Assembly (NCBI RefSeq): GCF_963667135.1
Contig: NZ_OY762974.1
Location: 868,001 to 932,000, forward strand
Direction: 5' to 3'
DNA from: an uncultured Macellibacteroides sp.
GTDB lineage: Bacteria > Bacteroidota > Bacteroidia > Bacteroidales > Tannerellaceae
DNA: 64,000 nt
A program made the translations under genes and the position numbers. Below are positions 26,301 to 35,055 of the stretch, piece by piece. Every line of letters begins with the position of its first letter. Position 1 is the stretch's first letter. A model generated the notes under the pieces. It saw only the letters and a list, made by a program, of their open reading frames with translations. It ran no database searches and was not told the DNA's origin.

Positions 26301-26901
26301 CTATCTGGGGAATGTGAACCCGGACTGGACAGCAGGAGCAAGCACTTCGATTTCGTTCAAAGGATTCGACCTGAGCGTTTTGTTCGATATACGCCAGGGT
26401 GGATACTTCATTTCGAGAACATTGAACAAATTTGTGGGCGCCGGACAAACCGTCGAATCGCTTGAAGGGCGCGGGGCGCGCGAGGCTGGCAAAGAATACG
26501 ATGATTTGTATTACTCCGAAGGAGCCATTATGGTAGACGGAGAATGGAAACAGAATCTTCAGATATTCGACGGAACATACAGTAAAGGGATTGCCGGGAA
26601 TGACGCACGTCGTTTCATCAAAACAAAATACGACCATATCACCGAAGCGCAACTAACAGACGCCTCATTTGTAAAATTGAGGGAGCTCCGTTTCGGCTAC
26701 TCTCTTCCAACAAAATGGGCTAAAAAGGTCTGCCTGCAGAACATCAATATCGCATTCATCGGACGCGACCTGTTCTTATGGACAAAAAATCAACATGTTG
26801 ACCCGGAAAGCGGAGGAATGAACAATCTCAATCTAGGTATCGACGCTTTCTCTGTGCCCGCGTCCAAGAGTTTGGGAATCCAGGTTAATGTCAACTTCTA
26901 A
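23341..26901 (+). CDS. SusC/RagA-family TonB-linked outer-membrane transporter with STN domain
   Basis: 1186 residues. In order: signal peptide (ending ATEANSQ), STN signalling domain (about 50-125), carboxypeptidase-regulatory-like domain (about 140-220, ITGTVVDQANEPIIGANIVI), plug with the SusC signature (EVVVTALGITREKKGLGYAT) and a 22-strand barrel ending ASKSLGIQVNVNF. Imports a bulky ligand across the outer membrane with its SusD partner, driven by TonB. An alternative start at ATG 23410 would shorten the N-terminus by 23 residues. The adjacent phosphodiesterase suggests a phosphorylated ligand. Confidence 0.95.
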   Translation: MNNNLYREYYIPIILKNKHILRVMKLVFLSLFVFIAGIFATEANSQIAKISLSKDNTNVNDLISEIERQTDYLFIYNINEVDLNRQVSIHAKDKSVAEVLHNIFENTNIVYAMQGNNIMLMKEGKRTKKENLSEISQPIRKKITGTVVDQANEPIIGANIVIKEAKTGVITDMQGSFSLEAPVGATILVSYIGYADKTFQVTDKESYRIVLSETSETLSEVVVTALGITREKKGLGYATQEIKADALENKNSNLVSMLSGKVAGLNINTGAVAGAGSRISIRGERALSAGPSSPLFVIDGIPIGSGAGSQTGSAGINEISPNDIESMNVLKGAAASALYGSAAANGAIIITTKKGKKSNGLGVSYSGTFSRETPLILPKLQDQFGQGNNGVYIGSNFGSSSGYYPSGKNDNYDESWGPRFMGQKMVQFDSPTTNGYRAGDTYLSPEIRGEAIPSEWVGHPNNIRDFFDHGSTRIQSVALSNSVNGHNFRVGYTNTKQEGLTPNNDINRHSFNLNNSTELNKWINVDVVANYTKTNRTNVPTLGYGGISPMYFFCWMPQSHNINSLKEYWQRGGLEGTRQFQNMASYNNPYFVMNEMANNSETHRFFGKLGVTIKPTEGLSVLFRGGTDNSWETNSKQESYYKNGGNGYYNNNQFQSYNNNYDFLINYMPKLGDKFGMTVNFGGNRMESVYKELLSSTSSLIVPNIFSFSNSKEKPSVSDRRSKKVVNSLFGSLLLDYKRTLFAEFTGRNDWSSTLPSSTNSYFYPSVTLSGLVSEMVKLPSFIDYAKVRGSYASVGNDTGPYNLYNSYSLGGYWNGVPTLNNPGNLLNSNLKPAMSQTWEVGAEINLFKNRLNVDFSYYNTITKDQIINLQTALTSGYGSRLINSGKTANTGIELVINATPLQLSNGLKWDVGFNFSRSRTKVVYLAEGMNELILTSDGLEDAKIVARKGERMGQIYGTAYKRVEEGALKGQPILNGSGQYVSENNHYLGNVNPDWTAGASTSISFKGFDLSVLFDIRQGGYFISRTLNKFVGAGQTVESLEGRGAREAGKEYDDLYYSEGAIMVDGEWKQNLQIFDGTYSKGIAGNDARRFIKTKYDHITEAQLTDASFVKLRELRFGYSLPTKWAKKVCLQNINIAFIGRDLFLWTKNQHVDPESGGMNNLNLGIDAFSVPASKSLGIQVNVNF

Positions 26902-26911
26902 TCATTAAAAA

Positions 26912-28492
26912 ATGAATCCTATGAAAACTAATTATAAATTCATACTATTGGTTTCGGTTTTTTCCCTTCTTTTCGGTTGTACCCATAACTTCGAGGAAAT
27001 CAATACCAATCCTAATAATCCGGACCGTATCGATCAACCCAAATTATTGTTGAGCGGTGTCATCCGGCAATTGGACAATTTGGGAAATATCAAATATTAC
27101 GGTGCAGTATTGGGAGATTACTGGGTGGACCAATTCGTGAGTATGTTCAACGATGCATTCAACAATACCCAGACGGGACAACTCTATTACGATGGACGTG
27201 ATGTGCAGGACATGATCATTCTGGCGGAAAAATACAATCAACCGCATGTTCAAGCGATGGGAATTATCATCCAATCGCTCATGTTCCAGCAGATGACAGA
27301 CGCTTACGGTGATTTTCCCTATTCGGAAGCCTTTAAGGGAAAAACGGATGGGATATTTACGCCTACATACGATACGCAGGAATTTATCTACACCGATTTA
27401 TTGGCCAAATTGGACTTGGCCAACGACCTGCTTATAAAAAGCAGCGCAGAGGAAATTGGTGCATATGATTGCCTGTACAACGGTGATATTCTCAAATGGA
27501 GGAAGTTTGCCAACAGTCTCAAATTGCGTTTATACATGCGCATTTCGGGAAAGAAGGATGTAAGCAAGGAAATCAGCGCTATGCTGTCGCAACCGGATAA
27601 GTATCCGTTAATGTCGAGTACAAATGACAATGCAGCAATTTCGTACCTAAGTGACGAAGAATCCCATTGGTGTCCCTTGTACAAAGCCACGCTCGAAAAA
27701 TTCAATAACACCGAGTTCATGTCTGTCATCATCGAAGAACATCTCAAGTCCATGAACGACCCTCGCATCAAAGTGTTTTTCTCGCCTACGGTAAAAGGGG
27801 TGGAAAAGGGCGAATATATCTACGCCGGTGTACCAAACTGCGTACGCGACGCGGATGAAGCCAACTATAACGGAGGAGATAGTTACAACTCGCGCAAAGG
27901 ATACCTCTTCGCAACTCGTCAGTTGGATTCCAAATATGCGTCTCCTACAGCCGCACAATCCGTGTTACTGGCATACTCGGAAGTCATGTTCAATTTGGCC
28001 GAAGCCCGCGAAAAAGGAATCATCACCCTCGGCGATGCTGCCACCTATTACAAAAAAGGTATTACAGCAAGTTTCGACTATTGGGCAAGCCGCATCCCAT
28101 CGAATTTCAAAGATATGAAATCGCTGCCTTTCCCTCCTACCGAAGCACTTCAAGCATCGGATGTTATTCCGGATGCCAGTTATTATGAACAACCCAAAGT
28201 GAACTACACCGGTACCCAGAGTGAAAAGTTAGAGAAAATAGGTGTGCAGAAATGGATCTCCCTCTTCCTGTGCGGCATCGAAGGCTGGACAGAATGGCGC
28301 CGAACCGGTTTCCCTAAAGAAATATCGGTTACTCCTCCCCGGAATCTTCCTTCATCCAGTAATATCAAAGAATGGCCGCGACGTATACCGTATCCTCAAA
28401 ATGAGCAGGTTTACAATACGGAGCAATACCAGATAGCAGTCTCCAGACAGGGAGCAGACGATTTATTAACGCGTTTATGGTGGAATAAATAG
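26912..28492 (+). CDS. SusD/RagB-like nutrient-binding outer-membrane lipoprotein
   Basis: 526 residues with lipobox LLFGC. The helical TPR-like scaffold of the SusD superfamily is visible (NFEEINTNPNNPD, LMFQQMTDAYGDFPYSEAF, LLAYSEVMFNLAEAREKG) and the C-terminus GADDLLTRLWWNK is typical. It resembles the SusD-like group 2 rather than classical SusD. It would sit on the cell surface as the lid of the SusC transporter encoded 10 bp upstream. Confidence 0.93.
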   Translation: MNPMKTNYKFILLVSVFSLLFGCTHNFEEINTNPNNPDRIDQPKLLLSGVIRQLDNLGNIKYYGAVLGDYWVDQFVSMFNDAFNNTQTGQLYYDGRDVQDMIILAEKYNQPHVQAMGIIIQSLMFQQMTDAYGDFPYSEAFKGKTDGIFTPTYDTQEFIYTDLLAKLDLANDLLIKSSAEEIGAYDCLYNGDILKWRKFANSLKLRLYMRISGKKDVSKEISAMLSQPDKYPLMSSTNDNAAISYLSDEESHWCPLYKATLEKFNNTEFMSVIIEEHLKSMNDPRIKVFFSPTVKGVEKGEYIYAGVPNCVRDADEANYNGGDSYNSRKGYLFATRQLDSKYASPTAAQSVLLAYSEVMFNLAEAREKGIITLGDAATYYKKGITASFDYWASRIPSNFKDMKSLPFPPTEALQASDVIPDASYYEQPKVNYTGTQSEKLEKIGVQKWISLFLCGIEGWTEWRRTGFPKEISVTPPRNLPSSSNIKEWPRRIPYPQNEQVYNTEQYQIAVSRQGADDLLTRLWWNK

Positions 28493-28503
28493 ACATCTCT
28501 ACC

Positions 28504-30180
28504 ATGAATAAGATAAGAAACGTAAGTTTAGGACTTTGCTTCTGCCTGCTTTTTTGGGCTTGCGGACAAAGAGCAGATAAGGCTCCCGTCGGAATCAAAC
28601 ACGTGTTTGTGGTGGGCATAGATGCGATGAGTACGCAAGGGATGGAGAAAGCCTCTACTCCAACTATGGATTACCTGATAAAAAACGGAGCCATTTGCCG
28701 GAGTGTCCGTACAGTGATTCCATCCAGCAGTTCGCCGAACTGGGCGTCTATGCTGGCAGGAGCCGGTGTAGAAGCGCATGGGATAACCTCCAATAGTTGG
28801 ACGCCAGCTAATTATTCTGTAAAACCTGTCGGCATCACAGACTATGGGATGTTCCCTACGATTGTTGAGGTTGTTCGCAAACAGTTGCCCGACGCTAAAA
28901 TCGGTATGATCTATCACTGGAGCGGCTTTGGCAACCTATTTGAAAAGAACGTAGCGAATGTGGACAAGTCGTACGAAACGCAACAAAAAACAGCAGAAGC
29001 ACTGGCGGATTATATTCGTACGGAAAAACCGGCATTTACGTTCACCCAACTGGACGACGTAGATCATTACGGACATAAGTACGGACACATGACCGACAAA
29101 TACCTGGCGTGCATCGAGAAAGCAGATCAATGTGTCGGCATGGTGCTTAAGGCCGTAAGAGACGCCGGCATAGAAGACGAATCGCTAATCATTGTAGTAG
29201 CAGACCACGGTGGCATCGGATATAGTCACGGAGGTGAATCCTGGGAAGAAATGACCGTACCTTTCATCCTCTACGGGAAAAATATCAAGAAAGGCTTTGA
29301 GATACAACAGCAGACCTACATGTTCGATGTGGCACCGACAATCGCATACGCGTTAGGTCTGGATGTCCCCTACGCATGGACCGGGCGTCCAATCCATTCC
29401 GCGTTCGAAGGTGTGGAAATCAAAGCCGACCCTGTCGTTTTCAAGAAACTGTCCTACGGTCCCCGTATAAATGGAGAACGCCATCTGTTTGAACAAGCCG
29501 GCGGATTGTTTGTGGATAAAGAGGCCGAAGTTGTGATCGAGCCATATACGAAAGGAGAGAAAGTCTACTTCACTACAGACGGATCGGAACCCACGCAAAA
29601 ATCACAGCTCTATCAGGCTCCCTTCAAACTGGACAAAACAACCGTTCTGAAAGCAAAGTCGTATGGAAACAGTGGTAGCGAGAGTAAGGCGACAGTTGCC
29701 TACTTCCGATTTTTACACCAGAATCAGGAGAATGGAGTAACTGTTAACTACCACCAGGTAAAAAGCCAGGGTACGCAGTCTTCCATAAAGAAAGAGAAAG
29801 CAGTAAGTCAGTGGACAACCAACGAAATCCGGGTCGACGAAAATCAAATTGCCCAATTATTGGAACCCGAACAAACTGCATTCAGTCTGGTTTTTTCTAC
29901 CTATATCCAAATTGATGTAGAAGGTGAATACCATTTCTATCTGCAATCGGACGATGGAAGTAAATTGTATGTAGACGGCGAGAAAATAGTGGACAATGGC
30001 GGATCACATGGAGTAATTGAAAAAACAGGATCCGTAGTCCTTGCAAAAGGACGACACGCCTTAACCGTCGAATTTTCCAACGACGGGGGCGGAGGCTGGA
30101 TTGATGCATTCTACAAAGGTCCCGGCATTCCGAAACAGCTTATCCCAGCCGACAAATTATTCAAAAAGTCCAACGGATAA
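28504..30180 (+). CDS. Alkaline-phosphatase-superfamily phosphodiesterase with CHB_HEX_C and PA14-like domains
   Basis: A 558-residue lipoprotein (lipobox LLFWAC). Residues about 30-310 form a nucleotide pyrophosphatase/phosphodiesterase domain: metal ligands in VVGIDAM, DDVDHYGHKYGH and VVADHGGIGYSHGG, and the nucleophile region VIPSSSSPNWASMLAG, where a Ser takes the position that is usually Thr. Residues about 330-400 resemble a chitobiase C-terminal-like domain (VYFTTDGSEPT), and residues about 405-555 a PA14 carbohydrate-binding domain (YHFYLQSDDGSKLYVDGEKI, GGWIDAFYKG). Probably surface or periplasmic. It likely cleaves a phosphodiester from a glycan-linked substrate imported by the SusCD pair encoded upstream; the substrate is inference. 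Confidence 0.85.
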   Translation: MNKIRNVSLGLCFCLLFWACGQRADKAPVGIKHVFVVGIDAMSTQGMEKASTPTMDYLIKNGAICRSVRTVIPSSSSPNWASMLAGAGVEAHGITSNSWTPANYSVKPVGITDYGMFPTIVEVVRKQLPDAKIGMIYHWSGFGNLFEKNVANVDKSYETQQKTAEALADYIRTEKPAFTFTQLDDVDHYGHKYGHMTDKYLACIEKADQCVGMVLKAVRDAGIEDESLIIVVADHGGIGYSHGGESWEEMTVPFILYGKNIKKGFEIQQQTYMFDVAPTIAYALGLDVPYAWTGRPIHSAFEGVEIKADPVVFKKLSYGPRINGERHLFEQAGGLFVDKEAEVVIEPYTKGEKVYFTTDGSEPTQKSQLYQAPFKLDKTTVLKAKSYGNSGSESKATVAYFRFLHQNQENGVTVNYHQVKSQGTQSSIKKEKAVSQWTTNEIRVDENQIAQLLEPEQTAFSLVFSTYIQIDVEGEYHFYLQSDDGSKLYVDGEKIVDNGGSHGVIEKTGSVVLAKGRHALTVEFSNDGGGGWIDAFYKGPGIPKQLIPADKLFKKSNG

Positions 30181-30198
30181 CCTACACAACGCAGAGGA

Positions 30199-30231
30199 AA
30201 GGCAACTAATCCATACAAGATTAGTTGCCTT
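30199..30231 (+). terminator. Rho-independent terminator of the SusCD-phosphodiesterase operon
   Basis: AAGGCAACTAATC pairs with GATTAGTTGCCTT (13 bp, 7-nt loop), followed by a T-rich stretch, 19 nt after the phosphodiesterase stop. Confidence 0.8.
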
Positions 30232-30280
30232 CTTTATCTAGTAGATTTGAGAAACCTCCACATTCATAGGACATAATTAG

Positions 30281-30313
30281 ATTGCTAAAGTAATTATTTA
30301 TTATGATTTTTAT
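30281..30313. repeat. Copy 1 of a dispersed ~33-39 bp repeat, at the cobB stop
   Basis: ATTGCTAAAGTAATTATTTA plus following bases spans the stop and last five codons of cobB. Near-identical copies lie at 58676 and 60117, on either side of the ATPase gene. Confidence 0.7.
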
Positions 30314-31619
30314 TCCACAAATCCATTAGATCCATATCCCCCCAATATAAATGGGTATAACCTGCTATTGTATTCTTATAACGAAAAAGCACCGTTTTTG
30401 TTTTGGAACCTCTTGCATTATACAAACAAGTATCGGTAACCGAAGTATTATCCGAATTGATTATTTGCGAATAATGAAACTCATGACCCTTTAACTCTTC
30501 AATACCATTATAGGTAAAAGTCCGATAACCAAGCGTAAGTTTCATGTTGCCCATTGTTGCTTCCTGATTAAAAACACTTGCCAGCGGATATGATTTACCA
30601 TCTATCCCTGTTACTGCTCTGCACAGGTACATCATACCTCCACATTCGGCAAAAAGTTTTCCACCATTTTCAGCGTATTCTCTTACAGATGCGAGCATAG
30701 TTTTATTTTCACTAAGTGTTTGGAGATGCAATTCAGGATATCCACCCGGCAAATAGACCAGATGGGCAGAGGGTAGTTTTTCGTCTGTAAGCGGACTAAA
30801 GAAAACAACATTTCCTAACCGGTTCAGTTGAGCAAGATTCTCTCTGTATATAAAATTAAAAGCCTCATCACGGGCAACAGCAATACAAAGATCACTCTTT
30901 TTTAGAGGTGAAACGGGAACATATATCTGGGAAGATGAAGGGAAACATACAGACGAAATTTGCAGTAAACGATCAATATCAACATACTCTTCCAACAAGT
31001 CAGCCACCCGGTCCGCAAATCCATCCAAGCAAAACCCATCATCAAGAGAAAGGCCTAAATGTCTCGAAGGAATCTCAATTTCTTTTTGATTTGGCAGGTA
31101 ACCCAGACATTCAACACCTGTATCAGTACAGGCTTGCCGAAGGTAAGCATAATGAACAGGTGAAGAAACTTTATTAAAAACGACGCCAATCAAATTTAGA
31201 TCTTTATTAAAATGCTTATACCCATACAGAATCGGAGCAACCGAGTAAGCCATAGACTTGGCATTTAGAATCAACACGACAGGCAAGTTCAACAACTGCG
31301 CAATTTCCGCACTACTACCCCTTGAACCATCATAGCCATCGTAAAGCCCCATAACGCCCTCAGTTATACAAACATCCGCATCATTGCCATAGTTGGCATA
31401 AATATCCCGGACATGCAAATCGGACGACATAAACAAATCAAGATTCACAGATTCTTCTCCGGCAGCCAACTGATGGTATTTTGTATCAATATAATCAGGA
31501 CCACACTTAAAAGGCTGCACCTTCATTCCCCTATTCTTCAATGCCCTTAGCAGACCAAGTGTGAAGGTAGTTTTTCCGCTTCCCGAAGAAGCTGCACCAA
31601 TTAACAATTGAGGCTTCAT
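30294..31619 (-). CDS. cobB: Cobyrinate a,c-diamide synthase (glutamine-hydrolysing)
   Basis: Amidates the a and c acetate side chains of cobyrinate using glutamine and ATP (also called CbiA in the anaerobic pathway). 441 residues, the family's usual length. The P-loop GAASSGSGKTT is at residues 7-17, the GPDYID motif near 40-45, and the class I-like glutamine amidotransferase domain has its Cys in FAECGGMMYLC (about residue 327) and His in GHEFHYSQI (about 378). It is divergent from the riboswitch-controlled operon, with its own minus-strand promoter box, so it is not under that riboswitch. A remnant of a second copy lies at 1573-1696. Confidence 0.95.
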   Translation of the reverse strand: MKPQLLIGAASSGSGKTTFTLGLLRALKNRGMKVQPFKCGPDYIDTKYHQLAAGEESVNLDLFMSSDLHVRDIYANYGNDADVCITEGVMGLYDGYDGSRGSSAEIAQLLNLPVVLILNAKSMAYSVAPILYGYKHFNKDLNLIGVVFNKVSSPVHYAYLRQACTDTGVECLGYLPNQKEIEIPSRHLGLSLDDGFCLDGFADRVADLLEEYVDIDRLLQISSVCFPSSSQIYVPVSPLKKSDLCIAVARDEAFNFIYRENLAQLNRLGNVVFFSPLTDEKLPSAHLVYLPGGYPELHLQTLSENKTMLASVREYAENGGKLFAECGGMMYLCRAVTGIDGKSYPLASVFNQEATMGNMKLTLGYRTFTYNGIEELKGHEFHYSQIINSDNTSVTDTCLYNARGSKTKTVLFRYKNTIAGYTHLYWGDMDLMDLWNKNHNK

Positions 31620-31647
31620 AGATAATTTAATCTTAATTTATTTTGTG

Positions 31648-31655
31648 CAAATATA
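31648..31655 (-). promoter_or_regulatory. -7 promoter box of cobB
   Basis: TATATTTG on the minus strand, about 29 nt before the cobB ATG. It overlaps the plus-strand promoter region, giving a compact bidirectional promoter. Confidence 0.55.
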
Positions 31656-31666
31656 AATAAACATCT

Positions 31667-31674
31667 TAACTTTG
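31667..31674 (+). promoter_or_regulatory. -7 promoter box of the riboswitch operon
   Basis: TAACTTTG with a TTTG element at 31642-31645, 21 nt upstream, about 10 nt before the riboswitch. Confidence 0.55.
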
Positions 31675-31682
31675 CCCTTGAT

Positions 31683-31877
31683 TTGGTGATACGATCGCAT
31701 TCTGCGATTTGTATAAAAGGGAATCCGGTTTAAATCCGGAACAGTACCCGCTACTGTAAAGTCCTTACTTCCATCCATGGAGGTAATAAAGGAAAGCAAA
31801 CTCATGCCACTGTTTCGAAAGAAATGGGAAGGCCGCTTTCAGGACATAGTCAGGAAACCTGCCAGTCAATAAATAAA
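31683..31877 (+). promoter_or_regulatory. Adenosylcobalamin riboswitch
   Basis: Recognised by its core elements in order: GGGAATCCGG, ACAGTACCCGCTACTGTAA, GCCACTGTTT...GGGAAGGCC and the B12 box AGTCAGGAAACCTGCC. It controls the BtuB-like receptor and the cobalamin genes behind it, normally switching expression off when the cofactor is plentiful. The region from the B12 box to the start (31878-31929) contains no clear terminator hairpin, so control of translation is more likely than of termination. Confidence 0.95.
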
Positions 31878-31929
31878 TTCCGCGTTCTCGGGTTAAAGAA
31901 TGCTATTTATTAACTATTATTTCTCAAAC

Positions 31930-34137
31930 ATGAAAAGAAAAAGTTTACTAACAACCCTGCTAGGGGTTTGTGTTGTAATGAATTCGTTAGCGCAGATAAC
32001 GCTAAACGGAAAAGTTGTGAACGCTAAAAACGGAGATCCAATCGAGGGTGTTAACGTACGTTTGGAACAAACTACAATCGGTTGCGCTACCAACAGTAAA
32101 GGAGAGTTCTCCTTGAAAGATGTAGGAGAAGGCGAGTATCAACTTAGGGCAAGTTGCCTTAATTATACCCCGGTTATAAGGAAAGTAAATGGGAGCAAGT
32201 CAGGCATGCTGATTGAAATGGAAAGCACAGGCATTAACCTAAATCAAGTGGTTATAACCGGGACAGGTACTCACCACCGGTTACAGGACAGTCCGGTCGC
32301 TGTAGAAGTAATTAATGGAAGCGATTTAAAAAAAGCAGGAGTTACTAATTTTAAAGATGCATTAACCATGCTAAATCCCTCCTTTTCATTTTCCACTACG
32401 GCTATGGCCAGCTATATGACGGTAAGCGGATTAGGAAACAAACACATTTTAGTTCTTATGAACGGGCAAAAACTAGCCGGAGATGTATCAGGAAATATCG
32501 ATCTTTCACGGATCAACCTAAGCAATGTCAAACGTATAGAAATCCTAAAAGGAGCTGCATCATCACTTTACGGATCAGAAGCTATGGGGGGCGTGATTAA
32601 CATCATAACCGATCAGCCAAAGAATCTGATCAATATAACATCCGAGACTCGTTATGCAGAAGAAAATCAGTTCGATCAGACGGTTAATCTGGATATTAAT
32701 ACAGGTAAGTTTGGATCGTTTACGTCTTACAACAGACGGCAGGCTGATGGCTGGCAACTAAACAAGCAGACTGTTACTTACGATTCCAAAGGCAATGAAA
32801 AGCTGACAGATACGGATAAACAGGCCTCGGACAAGTTCTACTCAAATGTTATTAACCAACACTTTACGTATACCGCAACCAAAGCGTTGTCTTTTTACGC
32901 CCGTGGAAGTTTTTATAATAAAAAAAACGACCGTCCGGTAACTGAATACGATTACAATCTGGCTTATCAAGATTATAGTCTGGGATTAGGCGGAAAATAT
33001 CTTTTGGGTAACGCTAACTATCTTAGTCTCGATTTGTATAATGACAATTTTGAGGGAACGAAGGAATACATCAAAGATGTTACTGACAAAAAAGGGAATG
33101 TTACTACAGCCAACGGAACATCTGCCTTAAACAAACGTCAGCATTATTACAATGCGAACCTAAAAGGAGTATTCAAAGCAGGAGATTTCAACAAAATCAC
33201 AATCGGAACTGAATATGTAAATGACAAACTAAAGAACCCCGAAGCCCTTTCCGGAGATAAACAGGTTTATACGCTGGCTTTGTATACACAAGATGAAATA
33301 AAACTCTGGCAAAAACTTCAGGCAGTAGTGGGACTACGATACGTATATCATGAAACATTTAAAAGCAAGCTTACCCCAAAAGTCTCACTTATGTACTCTC
33401 CCGGAGCATTAAATTTCAGGGCAACATATTCAAGTGGGTTCAGAGCCCCTTCGCTGGAAGAACTTTATTACAACAAAGAAAAGAACGGAACTCTTAGTGC
33501 CGGCAATATAAATCTGAAACCCGAAAAGAGCAATTACTTTTCGTTGAACGGTGAATTTATTAACAGACTGTTCTCTCTTTCGGCTACTGCGTATGTTAAC
33601 AAATTAAACAACCTAATTACCAGTAAGCAAGTCGATCTTACGGAAGCAGACGTAGCAAACGGGATAAGTAAAAGAACTGAATATCAGAACGTAGACAAAG
33701 CTCAGGTTAAGGGAGTCGATGTTTCCATAAACAGCTATCTTGGCTACGGATTATCACTGGGCGGATCTTACAACTTTGCCGATGCGAAAGATACAAACAC
33801 AAAGACTCGTTTACCACGTAGCGTAAAGCATTCAGGAAGTATAAATACGAACTGGAATAAAACCTGGGATTCCTATACCCTGAATATTAATCTGGGCGGT
33901 CGTCTGCAAAGTGAACGATACGAAACAGGAAGCTATGGAAACGCTCCGGATTATCAACTCTGGAATCTCTCAACACGTCATACGTTCAACAACCTTAAAA
34001 ATTTCATTCTTGAGCCGGGTATTGGAGTAGAAAATATATTTAATTACCGGGACGACCGTCCGTATAACAGTAATTATGCAACACTTTCACCAGGGCGTAC
34101 ATTTTATGTAAGTCTGCTTCTTAAATTCCGCAAATAA
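31930..34137 (+). CDS. TonB-dependent receptor, BtuB-like (corrinoid uptake)
   Basis: 735 residues. Signal peptide ending MNSLAQ, a carboxypeptidase-regulatory-like domain (ITLNGKVVNAKNGDPIEGVN, about residues 20-100), a TonB plug (VVITGTGTHHRLQDSPVAVE, ILKGAASSLYGSEAMGGVIN) and a beta-barrel ending FYVSLLLKFRK. The B12 riboswitch directly upstream and the cobalamin genes downstream identify it as the corrinoid transporter of the outer membrane; sequence alone would say only siderophore/vitamin receptor. I start it at ATG 31930, which directly begins a normal signal peptide; ATG 31900 adds ten hydrophobic residues. Its stop overlaps the next ATG by one base (TAATG). Confidence 0.88.
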   Translation: MKRKSLLTTLLGVCVVMNSLAQITLNGKVVNAKNGDPIEGVNVRLEQTTIGCATNSKGEFSLKDVGEGEYQLRASCLNYTPVIRKVNGSKSGMLIEMESTGINLNQVVITGTGTHHRLQDSPVAVEVINGSDLKKAGVTNFKDALTMLNPSFSFSTTAMASYMTVSGLGNKHILVLMNGQKLAGDVSGNIDLSRINLSNVKRIEILKGAASSLYGSEAMGGVINIITDQPKNLINITSETRYAEENQFDQTVNLDINTGKFGSFTSYNRRQADGWQLNKQTVTYDSKGNEKLTDTDKQASDKFYSNVINQHFTYTATKALSFYARGSFYNKKNDRPVTEYDYNLAYQDYSLGLGGKYLLGNANYLSLDLYNDNFEGTKEYIKDVTDKKGNVTTANGTSALNKRQHYYNANLKGVFKAGDFNKITIGTEYVNDKLKNPEALSGDKQVYTLALYTQDEIKLWQKLQAVVGLRYVYHETFKSKLTPKVSLMYSPGALNFRATYSSGFRAPSLEELYYNKEKNGTLSAGNINLKPEKSNYFSLNGEFINRLFSLSATAYVNKLNNLITSKQVDLTEADVANGISKRTEYQNVDKAQVKGVDVSINSYLGYGLSLGGSYNFADAKDTNTKTRLPRSVKHSGSINTNWNKTWDSYTLNINLGGRLQSERYETGSYGNAPDYQLWNLSTRHTFNNLKNFILEPGIGVENIFNYRDDRPYNSNYATLSPGRTFYVSLLLKFRK

Positions 34138-35051
34138 TGAAAACACTAATTATTCTTTTTAGCTTATTGATTAGTTTAATCTGTCAGGCAAACGGTGGGA
34201 GCAATTTCATGGAATCGGATATATTCAAATCCATGAAACAAGGAGATAAAGCCGCCTTATTGATTGTCCATTTTGGGACAACCTATGATGATACACGAAA
34301 ACTTACAATCGAAGCAATCAATACTAAAATAACGAAGGCATTCTCTGGCGTAACAGTTCGGGAAGCATACACCTCGCGCATTGTAATTAACCGGCTTAAA
34401 CAAAGAGAGATAGTAAAACAAACTCCAACAGAAGCATTGCTTGCATTGAAAGAAGATGGATACACGCATGTACTCATACAATCAACCAATATTATTGAGG
34501 GAATCGAGATGGAAGCTTTACGTCGTGAGGTCGAAAACATGGAATCATCATTCAAAGATATCCGTGTGGGAAATCCACTCCTTTACACCGTCGAAGATTA
34601 CGAGAAAGTGGTTTCTATTCTGGGAAAACAATATTCCGGAAAGGGTGCGGTTGTACTAGTCGGACACGGAACCTATACACCAGCTACCGCGACTTACTCC
34701 ATGTTGGAGTATATGTTAAAGGATAAAGGATATAAACAAATGTATGTTGGGACTATAGAAGGTTATCCGTCGTTTTCCTCAATGTTACGTCTGTTAAAAT
34801 CAAGCAAAGAAAAGCAGGTAACCTTAGTCCCCTTTATGTTTGTAGCCGGCGACCATGCCAATAATGACATTGCTGCCAACTGGAAAGAAATGCTCGAAAA
34901 AGAAGGATTCAACGTAACAGTAAGTCTGCAAGGATTAGGCGAAAATCCGGATATTCAGAATCTCTTTACCGACCATGCCCACTTTATCAGCACTCATAAA
35001 ATGATTAAAATTATGGATAAGAAAAAACGGTATGCAAACGAAGAGAATTAG
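34137..35051 (+). CDS. cbiK: Sirohydrochlorin cobaltochelatase, exported CbiK type
   Basis: Inserts Co2+ into sirohydrochlorin at the start of anaerobic cobalamin synthesis. 304 residues. Family motifs: AALLIVHFGTTYDDTR (His of the active site), ESYTSR-equivalent REAYTSRIV, IEGIEMEALRREV and the second catalytic VLVGHGTYTPA, followed by VGTIEGYPS. The N-terminus MKTLIILFSLLISLICQANG is a signal peptide, so the protein is probably periplasmic, like the periplasmic CbiK known in Desulfovibrio. That raises the question whether it acts as a chelatase in the pathway or as a cobalt/heme-related carrier. Translation is coupled to the receptor gene. Confidence 0.9.
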   Translation: MKTLIILFSLLISLICQANGGSNFMESDIFKSMKQGDKAALLIVHFGTTYDDTRKLTIEAINTKITKAFSGVTVREAYTSRIVINRLKQREIVKQTPTEALLALKEDGYTHVLIQSTNIIEGIEMEALRREVENMESSFKDIRVGNPLLYTVEDYEKVVSILGKQYSGKGAVVLVGHGTYTPATATYSMLEYMLKDKGYKQMYVGTIEGYPSFSSMLRLLKSSKEKQVTLVPFMFVAGDHANNDIAANWKEMLEKEGFNVTVSLQGLGENPDIQNLFTDHAHFISTHKMIKIMDKKKRYANEEN

Positions 35052-35055
35052 GCCG

